From Bolinopsis microptera (lineage: Eukaryota > Ctenophora > Tentaculata > Lobata > Bolinopsidae): a stretch of 64,000 nucleotides of DNA. Made by a program: the position numbers and the translations under genes. Shown here one piece after another: positions 22,301 through 31,985 of the stretch. The DNA lies in assembly GCF_026151205.1 (NCBI RefSeq), contig NC_087072.1, positions 10,268,169 to 10,332,168 on the forward strand, given 5' to 3'. How positions within the stretch are numbered: the stretch's first letter is position 1; every line of letters begins with the position of its first letter. The notes beneath the pieces are model-generated. The model was given only the letters and a program-made list of their open reading frames with translations. It was not told the origin of the DNA and made no database searches.

Positions 22301-24435
22301 AATGTTCGTGTTCCATTGCATCATATCTTAGAAGTATCTCTTAAAGTAGTACAATGTAACGAACTTTTAGTTGTCCATAAGATGAAGCAAAGTTAAGTCC
22401 CTTCTCTATCATCGGCAACAACTTTTCCTTGTCTTCCTCAAAAAGTTGGCGCAGTTTTGGTAACATTCCCCGTAAACATGCATACCTAAACTCTGAAGGT
22501 TCGCAGTTTTACTTTCACATCTACCGGTTACAATAACACGAAATAATATTATATTTTTTGTTACCCCACAAAATGTGGCACCCAGTTTTGGAGAAATACA
22601 ACACGGTTGTTGTAACACATCTAGATAATAATACCACAGTGATAGTCATGATTTTGGCAAATCTGAAAAGGCTGATGAACATTGTTGGAATAGTTTTAAA
22701 GCAACCTACCATATCTAAGCAGCTGATCGACACATGAAGCTTTCGAAAAGATGCTGAGATGACCCGAAGCTATGGTCCGAGCTGTTTTTTGGGATGCGTC
22801 TTTCTTAAAAGGATCCGCCCCATAATCAATAAGTTTTTCTATGATTCCCTCATAACCTGAAATTGAATCTTGAGTAGAGAGTTCTGTCTAATCACCATTT
22901 TAACAATTTGAACAGCGTATACAGCAATAATCTCATATATATATTTATGTTTTGGATGTAAAGTGCGATGTAGTTACCGGTTGTTATTGTCTATATGCAG
23001 GTAAAGGAAGTAATTATAGTCGTAGCAGTAAACATGGATGATGTAGAAGCTTGTATGTTTACCTATAGCACTGATATATTGACATAATATCGGCAATTGT
23101 GGACCAATAGAATGTTTTCATTCGACAAATTCGATCTGCTGCATGGAAATTAAATTTCGATTTATTTATTTCGTGCTCGCGCTGCGCGCAGTTTTCATAT
23201 TTTACACCAGCGCGTCTTACAGCTACATTGATTGGTAGACCTCCTGAGAGAGACCTGGCGAATTATACATGCCTTGCTGACTATGCCTCTATCTTTAGTC
23301 TTTGAAATAGTCATTCAATTAAAACTATAAGGACTCTACGGAATGTATGTATCAGGAAAATTTGACATCTGACAAGTTAGAATAACTAGAAACAGTTTTT
23401 ATCACCGATGCATTTGTAATTTTGGTGGATACACTGAAGTGGCCTAAGTAACACATCAAATTACAAGTTTACCATGACTTAAATCTTACAAATGTTATAT
23501 GCGGATATGGACACGGATATGTGTCATAATCATAACCGTCAAAATACACTTTACAACTACAGAGTACCCAAAATAATCATAAGGTTAGATCACAATTTCA
23601 AAGCCAATTCAGAGTCAAACATTTGTGCGACAATATGGTTTTTTGAGGATAAGATTATTAGATGTGTTCGATTGATAACTGCAGTAATACTTATCAGGTA
23701 ATATCACGTCTGCTAGATTTCTTGGGCATTTCTTCCGGAGAGAGTTGAATTTGAAGAATTCAAGAAAGATATGATTTCTAAACGTTTTGTTAATTAATGT
23801 TATCTTTGGAATATTTCCAAGAAGAATTGAGGAAACCAATTCAATTTTATCTCTTGAAGCTACGTAGTTTTAATCGCGGTTTTTATTAACCGGCTAAATT
23901 TGGGATACTTTGTATTCAGTTCACGTAGTCACGACACCATTGACAACAGAAGGACAGGCAATAATTTAAGTGTCACAACTTTCCAGTTGCATATTATTTT
24001 GTGGAACAGCAGTAACAGCAGTAACAAATTATAGGACCTGAAATTATAACCTTAACTCATCCTAAATGTTACAGAGCCACAGATGAGGTCGAGAATGGTC
24101 CTTCGAAATTTTATGAACTTTCTCAAGAAACGGATATATTGCATTTCTCAAGTTCCTCTCCAAAGAGGAGTCAGTTAACACGCCTAATACATCCTGTTCT
24201 ACATTATTCCTTATCATTAAAAACTTCTTGTCATTAGTTCGACTATAACATATCTGTTCTGTATATTTGTCTAACTCTGAATATCACAATACTATCAAAA
24301 TTATACAATAATTACAAATAATTGTACAAAATTAAGATCGTTTTTACCTTTAGATGCAGCGATGATTAACGGCGTTCTGTTGGACTGTGTACATGCGTTA
24401 ATATCCGCTCCTCGGGAGAGAAGCAAGTCTAATAC
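15414..24435 (-). CDS. LRRK-like ankyrin-LRR-Roc protein gene (partial)
   Basis: I reconstructed ten minus-strand exons from splice sites and phase: 24348-24435, 22710-22856, 22365-22492, 21925-22219, 21563-21782, 20804-21057, 20554-20631, 15979-16398, 15721-15830 and 15414-15571. Every junction is GT-AG and every phase matches. The order ankyrin, leucine-rich repeats, Roc GTPase is that of LRRK1-type ROCO proteins, large cytoplasmic scaffolding kinases. The 5' exons, including the start codon, are not visible right of 24435. The COR and kinase exons expected after Roc are not visible left of 15414, although 15 kb of sequence is available there. They may lie beyond the window across a giant intron holding the GPCR genes, or the gene is truncated. 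A CR1-like LINE sits in the 4.2 kb LRR/Roc intron in the same orientation. Confidence 0.85.
16400..16964 (-). other. Intron sequence and LINE 3' tail
   Basis: This lies between the Roc exon acceptor (16399-16400) and the LINE stop codon. AT-rich 'attaaataatatt' repeats near 16850-16870 may be the LINE's 3' simple tail. No coding sequence is seen. Confidence 0.5.
16965..20432 (-). mobile_element. CR1-like LINE, ORF2 open (1155 codons)
   Basis: The single open frame encodes an endonuclease-reverse transcriptase. A hydrophobic N-terminal region (residues about 40-160) precedes the NPGP junction common in CR1-clade ORF2. The apurinic-type endonuclease starts near residue 172 (QNLRGL, LTETWLS at 218, GDFNLPEVNW at 341). 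The RT runs from about 618 (NKAAGPDGIHGKIL) with FDFAKAFDSVNH at 747 and the catalytic YADD at 837-840. There is no stop or shift, so insertion was recent. The endonuclease lacks its SDH motif: sequence passes from LDLLFCN and VVENLAVL directly to GKFRKK. The 3' untranslated tail probably runs to about 16850. It lies in an intron of the LRRK-like gene in sense orientation. No separate ORF1 is visible. Confidence 0.92.
20554..21782 (-). CDS. Leucine-rich-repeat exons of the LRRK-like gene
   Basis: Exon 21563-21782 contains MHVVELDLSYNDIGPTLPDS. Exon 20804-21057 contains three further repeats (LQKFSCNSNALRELPHGLL, LKNLNLSKNLLTNLPEQF, IQTLKLSNNQFDSFPG). Exon 20554-20631 adds LHLEIDNCKFTDIPNELG. 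The 'LxxLxLSxNxLxxLP' pattern with 20-24 residue periodicity is that of ROCO-protein LRRs, which usually mediate interactions and precede Roc. Junction phases are 2, 1 and 1 and all join in frame. Confidence 0.88.
21925..24435 (-). CDS. Ankyrin exons of the LRRK-like gene
   Basis: Exon 24348-24435 reads VLDLLLSRGADINACTQSNR then TPLIIAASKG, a textbook ankyrin repeat. Exon 22710-22856 continues with YEGIIEKLIDYGADPFKKDA, the next repeat, then SQKTARTIASGHLS. Exon 22365-22492 (FRYACLRGMLPKLRQLFEED...) ends in ASSYGQLK. Exon 21925-22219 completes that repeat as TVELLITEGARQLAENVSHA and runs into a non-repeat linker. The donor of 22365-22492 (AAAA|GTTCGT) is weak; the other sites are strong. The GTTACATAAC minisatellite lies directly upstream of the first exon's acceptor. 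Confidence 0.85.
22857..24347 (-). other. Intron between ankyrin exons
   Basis: This 1.5 kb stretch joins two consecutive ankyrin exons in phase. I see no coding exon or recognisable element in it. Confidence 0.6.
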
Positions 24436-24442
24436 CTGAATA

Positions 24443-25345
24443 AGAAAATAACCGTTACATAACCGCCACGTTACCGTTACATAACCGTTACATAACCGCC
24501 ACGTTACCGTTACATAACCGTTACATAACCGCCACGTTACCGTTACATAACCGTTACATAACTGCCACGTTACCGTTACATAATCGTTATATAACCGCCA
24601 CGTTACCGTTACATAACCGTTATATAACCGCCACGTTACCGTTACATAACCGTTATAAAACCGCCACCAGGGGTGTAGGAAGCGGGGGGGGGGGGGGGCC
24701 AGGAGGGCCATCGCCCCCCCCCCCCCATGAAATCTGGGCAAGGGGCCAAAAAGGGCCAACTTTTTAATTTAGCTTCTAAAAATTTTTGGGGAAAAAATTA
24801 GTTTCCCGAAAATTTTTTAAGTCACAAATTTTCTTTTCTTCAAAGTTTTTCTGGAAATTACTTTTGTTCATGTTTCATTGTTCATGCTACCCTCATCATT
24901 CTGAGCCGAAAATATATTTTTCGGTTTTTTGAACTCCGTACCTACATTCGGAAGGTTGTGGATGTGATACTGATTGGTTTCATATACTAATAGTAATTAT
25001 AGAAAACGTGATATTTGGCGCACAGATTTGAAGGAAAATACGCGAATTTGGTCCTCAGATTTAAAGAAAAATGCGCAATTTGACGCGGAGGACTGAAAAA
25101 TCGCGATTTGTTGTGAGGCCAGAATCTGAAAAATCGCGATTTGGCCCCCCATGAAGAAAATCATTCCTACACCCCTGACCGCCACGTTACCGTCACATAA
25201 CCGTTACATAACTGCCACGTTACCGTTACATAACCGTTACATAACTGCCACGTTACCGTTACATAACCGTTACATAACCGCCACGTTACCGTTACATAAC
25301 TGCCACATTTCTCCGTCACATAACCGTTACATAACCGTTAGTTTA
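24443..25345. repeat. GTTACATAACCGCCACGTTACC minisatellite (interrupted)
   Basis: Tandem units of about 33 bases combine 'ccgccacgttac' with 'cgttacataac' blocks. They run from 24443 to 24660 and resume at 25178-25345, with the hAT element at 24668-25177 inserted between. Related 'gttacataact' units recur at 25595-25632 and 30135-30178. The unit is long enough and sufficiently conserved that recent unequal exchange is likely. It directly abuts the acceptor of the first visible ankyrin exon. Confidence 0.88.
24668..25177. mobile_element. Non-autonomous hAT element, 510 bp
   Basis: The ends are perfect 14-base inverted repeats, CAGGGGTGTAGGAA and its complement. They are flanked by the 8-base target duplication ACCGCCAC (24660-24667 and 25178-25185), which is part of the surrounding minisatellite unit. 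CAGGGG tips with 8-base duplications are the hAT signature. The interior has G and C runs near 24684 and 24713 and degenerate 'tcgcgattt' repeats, but no transposase. It inserted after the minisatellite had already expanded. Confidence 0.92.
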
Positions 25346-26097
25346 ACACTGATTGGGATTCATAATTCATGTTTTATTCAAGTATTTAGCTTTAAAGTAA
25401 TCTAACATTTCCTTAATTTGTATTTTATAACATTACTTCATTTTTTAGTTTTAGCGGATGGATTACTGAGAGTATGTGTGTTACGTGATATGAATGGGTC
25501 CCAATCCCCATCGACTGTTTAGTGTCTACGGGGTGTCCACAATGTAAAGGCTTCATTTTCATTACAATAACCGCGGTGTATTTATTGACTGCAAGCATAA
25601 CTGTTACATAACTGTTACACAACTGTTACATAGGGGGGGGGGCCAAGTGGATATTTGTAGATATTTGTAGATTAATGTAGAATGGATAATCCACGAAAAA
25701 AGTGGATGACATTCTACAAATATCTACATTTATCTCCAAAAATTCAGTAGAATTTCTGGGCATTAACTTCAATTTCATCACGTTTTATATATGCTAAGTG
25801 CTTTAATGATATTATCTGACTACTTGCACAGTTCTTCTATGTTTATTTGAGTGTATTTACATGGAGATTATGGTCCATAAACACTATCATACAATAGAGA
25901 AAAGCAATGATCTAAAAGGGTGGAACTATCTAATTTAATGTTGCATATTATGGGGGGGCGGCGCGGGGGGGGGGGGGGGGGGACTAAAGTTCTGATCTCT
26001 AGTACCGGTGCTGTCAGTCTGAACTTCCAACCATGCCATCCGCCTGACTAGGGAGAGATAAAAGAGGTACTGTAAAATATGGCAAAATAAAATTGTC

Positions 26098-28505
26098 ACA
26101 AGGTGGAATGAGGAGGAGGAGGTGAAAGAGGAGGCTAGGAGGACTGTGGAGAAGGAGGGGACTGAGGAGAAGGAAGAGGAGAACTAAGGAGGAGGACTGA
26201 GGAGAAGGAGGAAGAGGATGAGGACTGAGAAGGAAGAGGAGGAGGAGGATGAGGACTGGGGAGGAGGAGGAGGACTAAGGAGGAATATTGAGGAGGATGA
26301 GGATCACTGATCGGCTTAGGGCGAGGCCGAGGGGTACTTTTTTATCTTAATAGCCGAGGCCGAGGAGTGCCATCTTAGTTAAGACCGAGGCCGAGGGAAG
26401 CCGTGGGGTGCTTTTTTGACCGAGGCAGAGGTATATCCTAGTATATGCCCTTTGAATAAACGCCATCATGTAATTAGGAAAAAAAATAGGAATACTGTTT
26501 TCAGAAATGAGAAATGAGAATGTGTCGTACATATAAGGACTGAGGAGGAAGAGGATGACTGAGGAGGAGGAGGACTGAGGAAAAAGAGGACTGAGAAAGA
26601 GGTGGAGGAGGTTGAGGAGGACTGAGGAAGAGGAGGACGGAAGAGGACTGAGGAGGAAAAACACTCAAGAGGATCAGTAGGACTGAAAAGGAGAGGACTG
26701 AGGAGGAAAAGAGGAGGAGAATGACTGGGGAGGAAGAGTTAGGAGGGGGACTGAGGAGGAAGAATCAGAAGGAGGGGGACTGAGGAGGAAGTGTTAGGAG
26801 GAGGGGGACTGAGGAGGAAGATTAAGGAGGAGGTGGACTGAGGAGGAAGTTAGGAAGAGGAGGACTGAGGAGGAAGAGTTAGGAGGATCAGGAGGGGGAC
26901 TGAGGAGAAGGACTTAGGAGAAGGAGGACTGAGGAGGAGGATGAGGGGAAGGAGGAAGAGAAGGAAGAGTAGGGGAGTAGGAAGCATCTAAATTTTATTT
27001 CCGTAACAGTTTTTGTCCGTTTTTGTCCATTTTTGTCCGCTTGCGGATGGGGAGACGGAGGACTGAGAGGAAACTGTACAAGCGAGGACTGAGGAGAACT
27101 GAGGAGGAAAAGGATAACTGAGGAGGAGGACTGAGGAAGAAGAGGACTGAAGGTGAGGTGGAGGGGGAGGAGGTTGAGGAGGACTGAGGAAGAGGAGGAG
27201 GAAAAATACTCAGGAGGATCAGTAGGACTGAGAAGGAGAGGACTGAGGAGGAGGAGGACTGAGGAGAAGGAGAATGACTGGGAAGAAGGAGGACTGAGGA
27301 GGGGACTGAGGAGGAGAACTTAGGAGGAGGTGGAGGACTGAGGAGGATGATGGGGGAAGGAGGAGGAGTGGAGAAGGAGGAGGAGGAAGCATCTAAATGT
27401 TATTTCCGTGAGAGTTTTTGTCCGTTTGTATCCGTTTATGTCCGTTTTTGTCCGCTTTCTGAGGAAGAGGATGCGGATGGGGAGACGGAGGACTGAGAAG
27501 GAACTGTACATGCGATGACTGAGGAGGAGGAGTTTGAGGAGGACTGAGGAGGAGGGAAGGAGGTTGAGGAGGACTGTGAAGAGAAGGACTGAGGAGGAAG
27601 AGTTAGGAGGAGGACTGAGGAGGAAGAGTTAGAAGGGGGAATGAGGAGGAAGAGTTAGGAGGAGGGGGACCGAGGAGGAAGAGTTAGGAGGAGGGAGACT
27701 GAGGAGGAAGAGTTAGGAGGAGGGAGAATGAGGAGGAAGAGTTAGGAGGAGGGAGACTGAGGAGGAAGAGTTAGGAGGAGGGGGACTGAGGAGGAAGACT
27801 TAGGAGGAGGAGGCCTGTAAAAATGTCCGCTTTCTGAGGAGGAGGATGCGGATGGGGAGACGGAGGACTGAGAAGGAACTGTACAATGTACATGCGATGA
27901 CTGAGGAGGACTGAGGAGGGAAGGATGACTGAGGAAGAGGACTGAGGAAGAGGAGGACTGAGGATAAGGTGGAAGAGGGTGAGGAGGACGGAGGAAGAGG
28001 AGGACTGAGGAAGAGGAGGTCTGAGGAGGTCTTGCGAAACAAACTTAACCCGACCCTTGGAAATCATGACATTTGAACTCCCTCAGCTTCGCTTTCTTGA
28101 TCGAAAGCTGATGCTAAAATCCCCCCCCCCCCCCCCTCCTGAAGAAGAGGAGGTCTGAGGAGGATGATAAGGAGGAGGATGTCAGGATGAGGAAGAGGAT
28201 GAGTAGGAACACTGAGAAGGATGAGAAGGAGGATGAACCATCTAAATGTCATTTCCGTAACAGTTTTTGTTCACTCCGGACTGCGGAGGAGGATGATTGA
28301 AGAGGAGGAGGAGGAGGTTGAGGAGGACTGAGAAGGAGAAGGACTGAGGAGGAGAAGGACTGAGGAGGAGAAGGACTGAGGAGGAGGAGGAGGTGTAGGA
28401 GGACTGAGGAGGAGGAGGAGGAGGAGGAGGAGGAGGAGGAGGAGGAGGATAAGGAGGTGGAAGACTTGGGAGGAGGAAGAGGACCAAGGAGGAGAAGGAG
28501 CAGTG
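26098..28505 (+). repeat. Polypurine GGA/GAGGACTGA minisatellite, 2.4 kb
   Basis: The plus strand is almost purely A and G, built from GAGGAGGA with recurrent 'gaggactgagga' and 'gaagagttaggagga' units. Islands of non-purine sequence ('tttttgtccg' repeats with 'gcggatggggagacggagg') recur at about 27000, 27410 and 27830 and define a higher-order repeat. Many apparent proline/serine-rich frames on the minus strand are translations of this repeat, not genes. Such tracts can form triplex and G-rich structures. Confidence 0.92.
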
Positions 28506-28865
28506 TGGTTGACTATTTCGTAATCACCTCATGGGCAAGAGATCATTGCTTTGTGAAATTAGTATGAATTTATCTTGAGCCGTCCTGCAGGACATGCAAA
28601 CTTTGCTGGAGTATAGTTTTGCGAAACAAACTTAACCCGACCCTTGGAAATCATGACATTTGAACTCCCTCAGCTTCGCTTTCTTGATCGAAAGCTGATG
28701 CTAAATCCCCCCCCCCCCCTCCTGAAGAAGAGGAGGTCTGAGGAGGATGATAAGGAGGAGGATGTCAGGATGAGGAAGAGGATGAGTAGGAACACTGAGA
28801 AGGATGAGAAGGAGGATGAACCATCTAAATGTTATTTCTGTAACAGTTTTTGTTCGCTCCGAACA
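28031..28865. repeat. Direct duplication of about 240 bp, 588 bp apart
   Basis: 28031-28275 and 28619-28865 share 'gcgaaacaaacttaaccc', a block containing 'tttcttgatcgaaagctg', a C-run and then the same GGA-rich tail. A third partial copy of the central block at 28866-28930 forms the 3' end of the transposase-like pseudogene. The C-run length differs between copies (16 against 10). Confidence 0.8.
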
Positions 28866-28887
28866 AATCATGAACATTTGAACTCTC

Positions 28888-29776
28888 TCAGCTCCGCTTT
28901 CTTGATCGAATGCTGATGCTAAAATCCCCAAAATTAGTTTTTCCCCCGTTCAGCAACAGAGTTTCTGCCGATCTTATGTCGATCGTTCCGAAGAGGGTTG
29001 TGCTGACCTCAGTTGCTGCCTCCGAATCTGCTTCCTCCGATTCTAACATATTATAAGTATCATCAGTGCAAGTGGGACAGTCCACTTCATCATTCTCACA
29101 CTCAGTCAACTCTGCAGGGTCATTTATATCCTCCTCTCATTCAATCGGATGATGTTTACATCTTCAAATATTTGCAGGAAAGGTAACTTGAACTTCTTAC
29201 CATCGTCCACGACAGCCTTGGTACCTCGTTCCATGGCTTTCTTCAAGCTATCTATTTTGATGTCACTTGAACTCAAATTGTGGACCTCCTTCGTATCATT
29301 CTTCCATGTCTCGTGTGGTAGTGGAACTTCTTCCCTGAAAATACTGCGTCCACGGGAATGGGCATAGGCTGTCATGTCATCTGCAAGAGCGAGCTCTGAG
29401 CGAAGATTTCTTTTCTCGCAGCCGTATGCTAAAGTTATGGCATCGAGATTTGTGCGGCGACCAGCAAAGATACCAGTTCGAATCCAAGCAAAGAGTTGTT
29501 CATTAGCATCAGATCCTAGTAGGTATGTTGTTACTTTTGCAGAAAAAGGAGATAGAGAATGAGTCCATCGCAAGTACATTTCAGATCTTTAAACGTCTGC
29601 CAAGTTATAAACTGACAACTATCAGTTATATTAGATTTCCAGAGAACAAAAAAAGACTTGCAGTACCAAGCCTTTTCTACTCTCTGCTCTGGACTAAAAT
29701 CCTTGTCTAAGAAAGCCTCAGCTAGAAAATGGATACTCTTCAGAAAAAGTCCTGTGGCTGAATATCCTTCTCTCAA
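28888..29776 (-). pseudogene. Transposase-like gene, frameshifted
   Basis: Three overlapping minus-strand frames make one continuous protein-like sequence: 29776 to about 29575 (FITWQTFKDL), about 29575-29135 (MYLRWTHSLSPFSAKVTTYL then GSDANEQLFAWIRTGIFAGR), and about 29135-28930 (EEDINDPAELTECENDEVDC). They are joined by two frame shifts. The GSD..E.LF...R....R.TN.D block resembles the C-terminal region of some P/THAP- or Kolobok-like transposases, where 'GSD..E..F...R' is recurrent. I cannot assign the family with confidence. The acidic, Cys-containing tail ends in the block that is duplicated at 28.1 and 28.7 kb. It lies inside the candidate 4.5 kb element, for which it may be the former transposase. 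Confidence 0.55.
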
Positions 29777-30415
29777 AAAATACTAGTATAAGCAGGACAG
29801 ATCCAGAACAAGTGAAGGATCTTGACGGTCAGTCAGATTCAAAGCACTGAGAGAAGTATAGGCAAGCATATAGGGGTTGTCCTTGATGAAATTATAGATG
29901 AGTGGTTACATCAAATATGGAACCTAATTCAGGTATTTAATGACATGTATGATTACTGGAAGCTTTCTGGAATCCAATAGATAAAACATGTAATGGATAA
30001 GAAATCACACAAATTTCTATACATTTTTTGTAGATAAATGTAGATATTTGTAGATTATTGTCAATGGATAATTCACGAAAAAAGTGGATGACATTCTACA
30101 AATATCTACAAATATCCACTTGGCCCCCCCCCCCTACATAACAGTTACATAACTGTTACATAACATTACATAACTGTCAAGATCTTTGGTTTATTTTACG
30201 GTATAATTAGAGAAGTAATTAGCATAATTATTGCGACTGAAAATAGTGCCCCTCCTTCACTCCCAGTAACTTTAACAATCATAACTTAAACAATAATGTG
30301 ATAATATACGTATGTAACCATGTACATTTTAATAATCATAAAGTATACACGATATTGAAAAAGACATCATCTAAACTACAATATTTATCAGCATTTATCA
30401 GCTCAAACACATCGT

Positions 30416-31441
30416 TTATAACAAAGAGTTGGTCGGATATTGACTATCAAGCTCTTCGATAATTTCGCAGGTAGGTTGAGAGTCAGGAGAAAACCGGTAT
30501 GTTAGTGAAAAAGTCTCGTTCACTCCGTCACCAATGATAGAGAAAGTTTCTTCATCGTGTTCAATTTCTACAGCATCTCCTGGTTGATACATGTAATTGT
30601 ATCTTATCACTGCGGTTGGTAGAGTTGAGAGTGAAGCTGCTGGCTTGTGGACCACCCCTTCTTTCAGTCCCTCCATGAATACCCAGGGATTAACCCCAGT
30701 AAGTTTCTCGTAAAGAGCTGGACCGAACGCAGATATTCTGGGGTTAATTTCCATAACCAAGAAATCTCCTTCCACTGCAAAGAATTCTATGTCGATGATT
30801 TGGTTATTGCATCCTGTCTTTCTCTTTAACTCGCTGATGACTTCTACGAAACGACTTTTTAACTTCAGATTGTCGTGAAAAACACTCGGGAAACCAAGGT
30901 AGTGAAACTTAGTTGGGTTATCTGAAAAGTACATGTTATCGTATGTCATGAAGATTCCAATTTCTTCCCCACACACATAGCCATCTACACTTATCCTCTG
31001 GTAGCGATCATCAATGTACTTCTCCACCACATAGTCTTCTCCTATGTCCGGCAGCGTTTCACCATGCTTTGTAATCACCACATTTCTGGAACGTGTGCCG
31101 CAAACCGGCTTTGCAATTAACTTTTCATTCTGATCAAAAGGCCAGTCAACACGATTGTTGGCGCAGATTGTGAAGGGGACCCCTTGCGTGGACTTGAGGG
31201 ATGACCGTGCTTTGTATTTGTTGGTGACAAACTGGTCGAGTTCCGGGGAGAAACTGACATCTTCCTTGTTTATGAGTTCGCCCAACATTGTGTATGAAGT
31301 GTCACAAGCAGCGAAATATTGGTTTGTTCCTGTATCTAGCGGTCCAATAACCGAACCCGTGTGTAAGTACTCAGCGTTCCAAGAGGGCGGAATACTCCGA
31401 CGTACTGAGACATAAGAATGGCAGGTTACCAGATACTTCAT
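30416..31441 (-). CDS. ATP-grasp domain protein, intronless
   Basis: This is a 341-residue open frame with the ATP-grasp fold signature: LIAKPVCGTRSRNVVI (residues 108-123) with the nucleotide-binding Lys111, a VVEKYID hinge segment (138-144), and the metal-binding DIEFFAVEGDFLVMEINPR (217-235) with E219, E231 and N233. The family ligates a carboxylate to an amine or other nucleophile through an acyl-phosphate. Spacing is closest to the carbamoyl-phosphate synthase/biotin-carboxylase-like group found in bacterial biosynthetic clusters. The substrate is unknown. ATG at 31441 is the first start and the frame is intact. Neighbouring genes have introns or are repeats, so an intronless ATP-grasp gene of bacterial style is a candidate for horizontal transfer or retrocopying. 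The N-terminal pre-ATP-grasp subdomain looks short. Confidence 0.85.
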   Translation of the reverse strand: MKYLVTCHSYVSVRRSIPPSWNAEYLHTGSVIGPLDTGTNQYFAACDTSYTMLGELINKEDVSFSPELDQFVTNKYKARSSLKSTQGVPFTICANNRVDWPFDQNEKLIAKPVCGTRSRNVVITKHGETLPDIGEDYVVEKYIDDRYQRISVDGYVCGEEIGIFMTYDNMYFSDNPTKFHYLGFPSVFHDNLKLKSRFVEVISELKRKTGCNNQIIDIEFFAVEGDFLVMEINPRISAFGPALYEKLTGVNPWVFMEGLKEGVVHKPAASLSTLPTAVIRYNYMYQPGDAVEIEHDEETFSIIGDGVNETFSLTYRFSPDSQPTCEIIEELDSQYPTNSLL

Positions 31442-31985
31442 TGATAGCTATGAAAAGAGGTTTTAGAATTCGAATAAAATGACCTAAAAAACTTTCCTTA
31501 ATTTACTTTCCTTGCCGAGGTTTACTTCCTTAATAGCCAAAGTTCAAGGGCTAAGGAGAAAAATCCTATGGTCATTATATATACGAAAAGGTCAGAAGCA
31601 TACACCAGAAAACTGGAATTATGGTACTAAAAAAACATTATAAACATTATAGAGTGACCTATCGGTTCTGTACTGTGCTAGCAGTGCCTTGTGCAGTTAT
31701 TTCACGAGGCGCATTTTACAGCTTCAGTGAATGTTAGCAATCTGAAGCGGCTCTATAAGAGGGATAGCTGAACTCTCATTGGCTCAACATTCCAACATAT
31801 GTCACCAAAAATATACGTATTATCTACAATATAAACCCTTACACTACATAATGCTGCAAAGAAAAGAGTCCCCGACAGTCTCTCTGCGTCTAAATAATAT
31901 TATTCACGTGACACATATGCCGGTCACGCGATAAGATCTTAAACTAATATCATCCAAATAGTTGAATAGGGTACAACTAAACATG
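31442..31985. other. Upstream region of the ATP-grasp gene
   Basis: No coding sequence is visible. One CACGTG lies at about 31907. The minus-strand promoter of the ATP-grasp gene should be here, but I see no convincing TATA box. Confidence 0.4.

Larger units (their letters stand above)
25633..30134. mobile_element. Candidate 4.5 kb composite element with palindromic ends
   Basis: The left end has ten G then a block beginning GGCCAAGTGGATATTTG. The right end has the exact complement of that 31-base block (25641-25671 against 30095-30125) followed by eleven C. A further, weaker inverted block follows inward (near 25698-25735 and 30015-30090). Each end is itself a hairpin around 'cacgaaaaaagtgg'. 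TACATA flanks both sides (25627-25632 and 30135-30140), although these flanks lie in the GTTACATAAC minisatellite, so the duplication is not proof. Inside are the 2.4 kb polypurine array and a broken transposase-like gene, consistent with one large decayed DNA transposon. Two independent inverted insertions of a small MITE are the alternative. Confidence 0.55.

Noticed and set aside
24443-25345. Possible CRISPR-like array
   Set aside because: The units are contiguous, spacer-free minisatellite repeats in an animal genome, so this is not CRISPR.
26347-28931. Minus-strand Ser/Pro/Leu-rich frames such as SSSSVLLNLL
   Set aside because: They are translations of the GGA polypurine minisatellite. 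The amino-acid bias follows from the repeat.
29475-29490. GTTCGAATCC resembling a tRNA B box
   Set aside because: There is no A box or acceptor stem around it. It is part of the transposase-like pseudogene.
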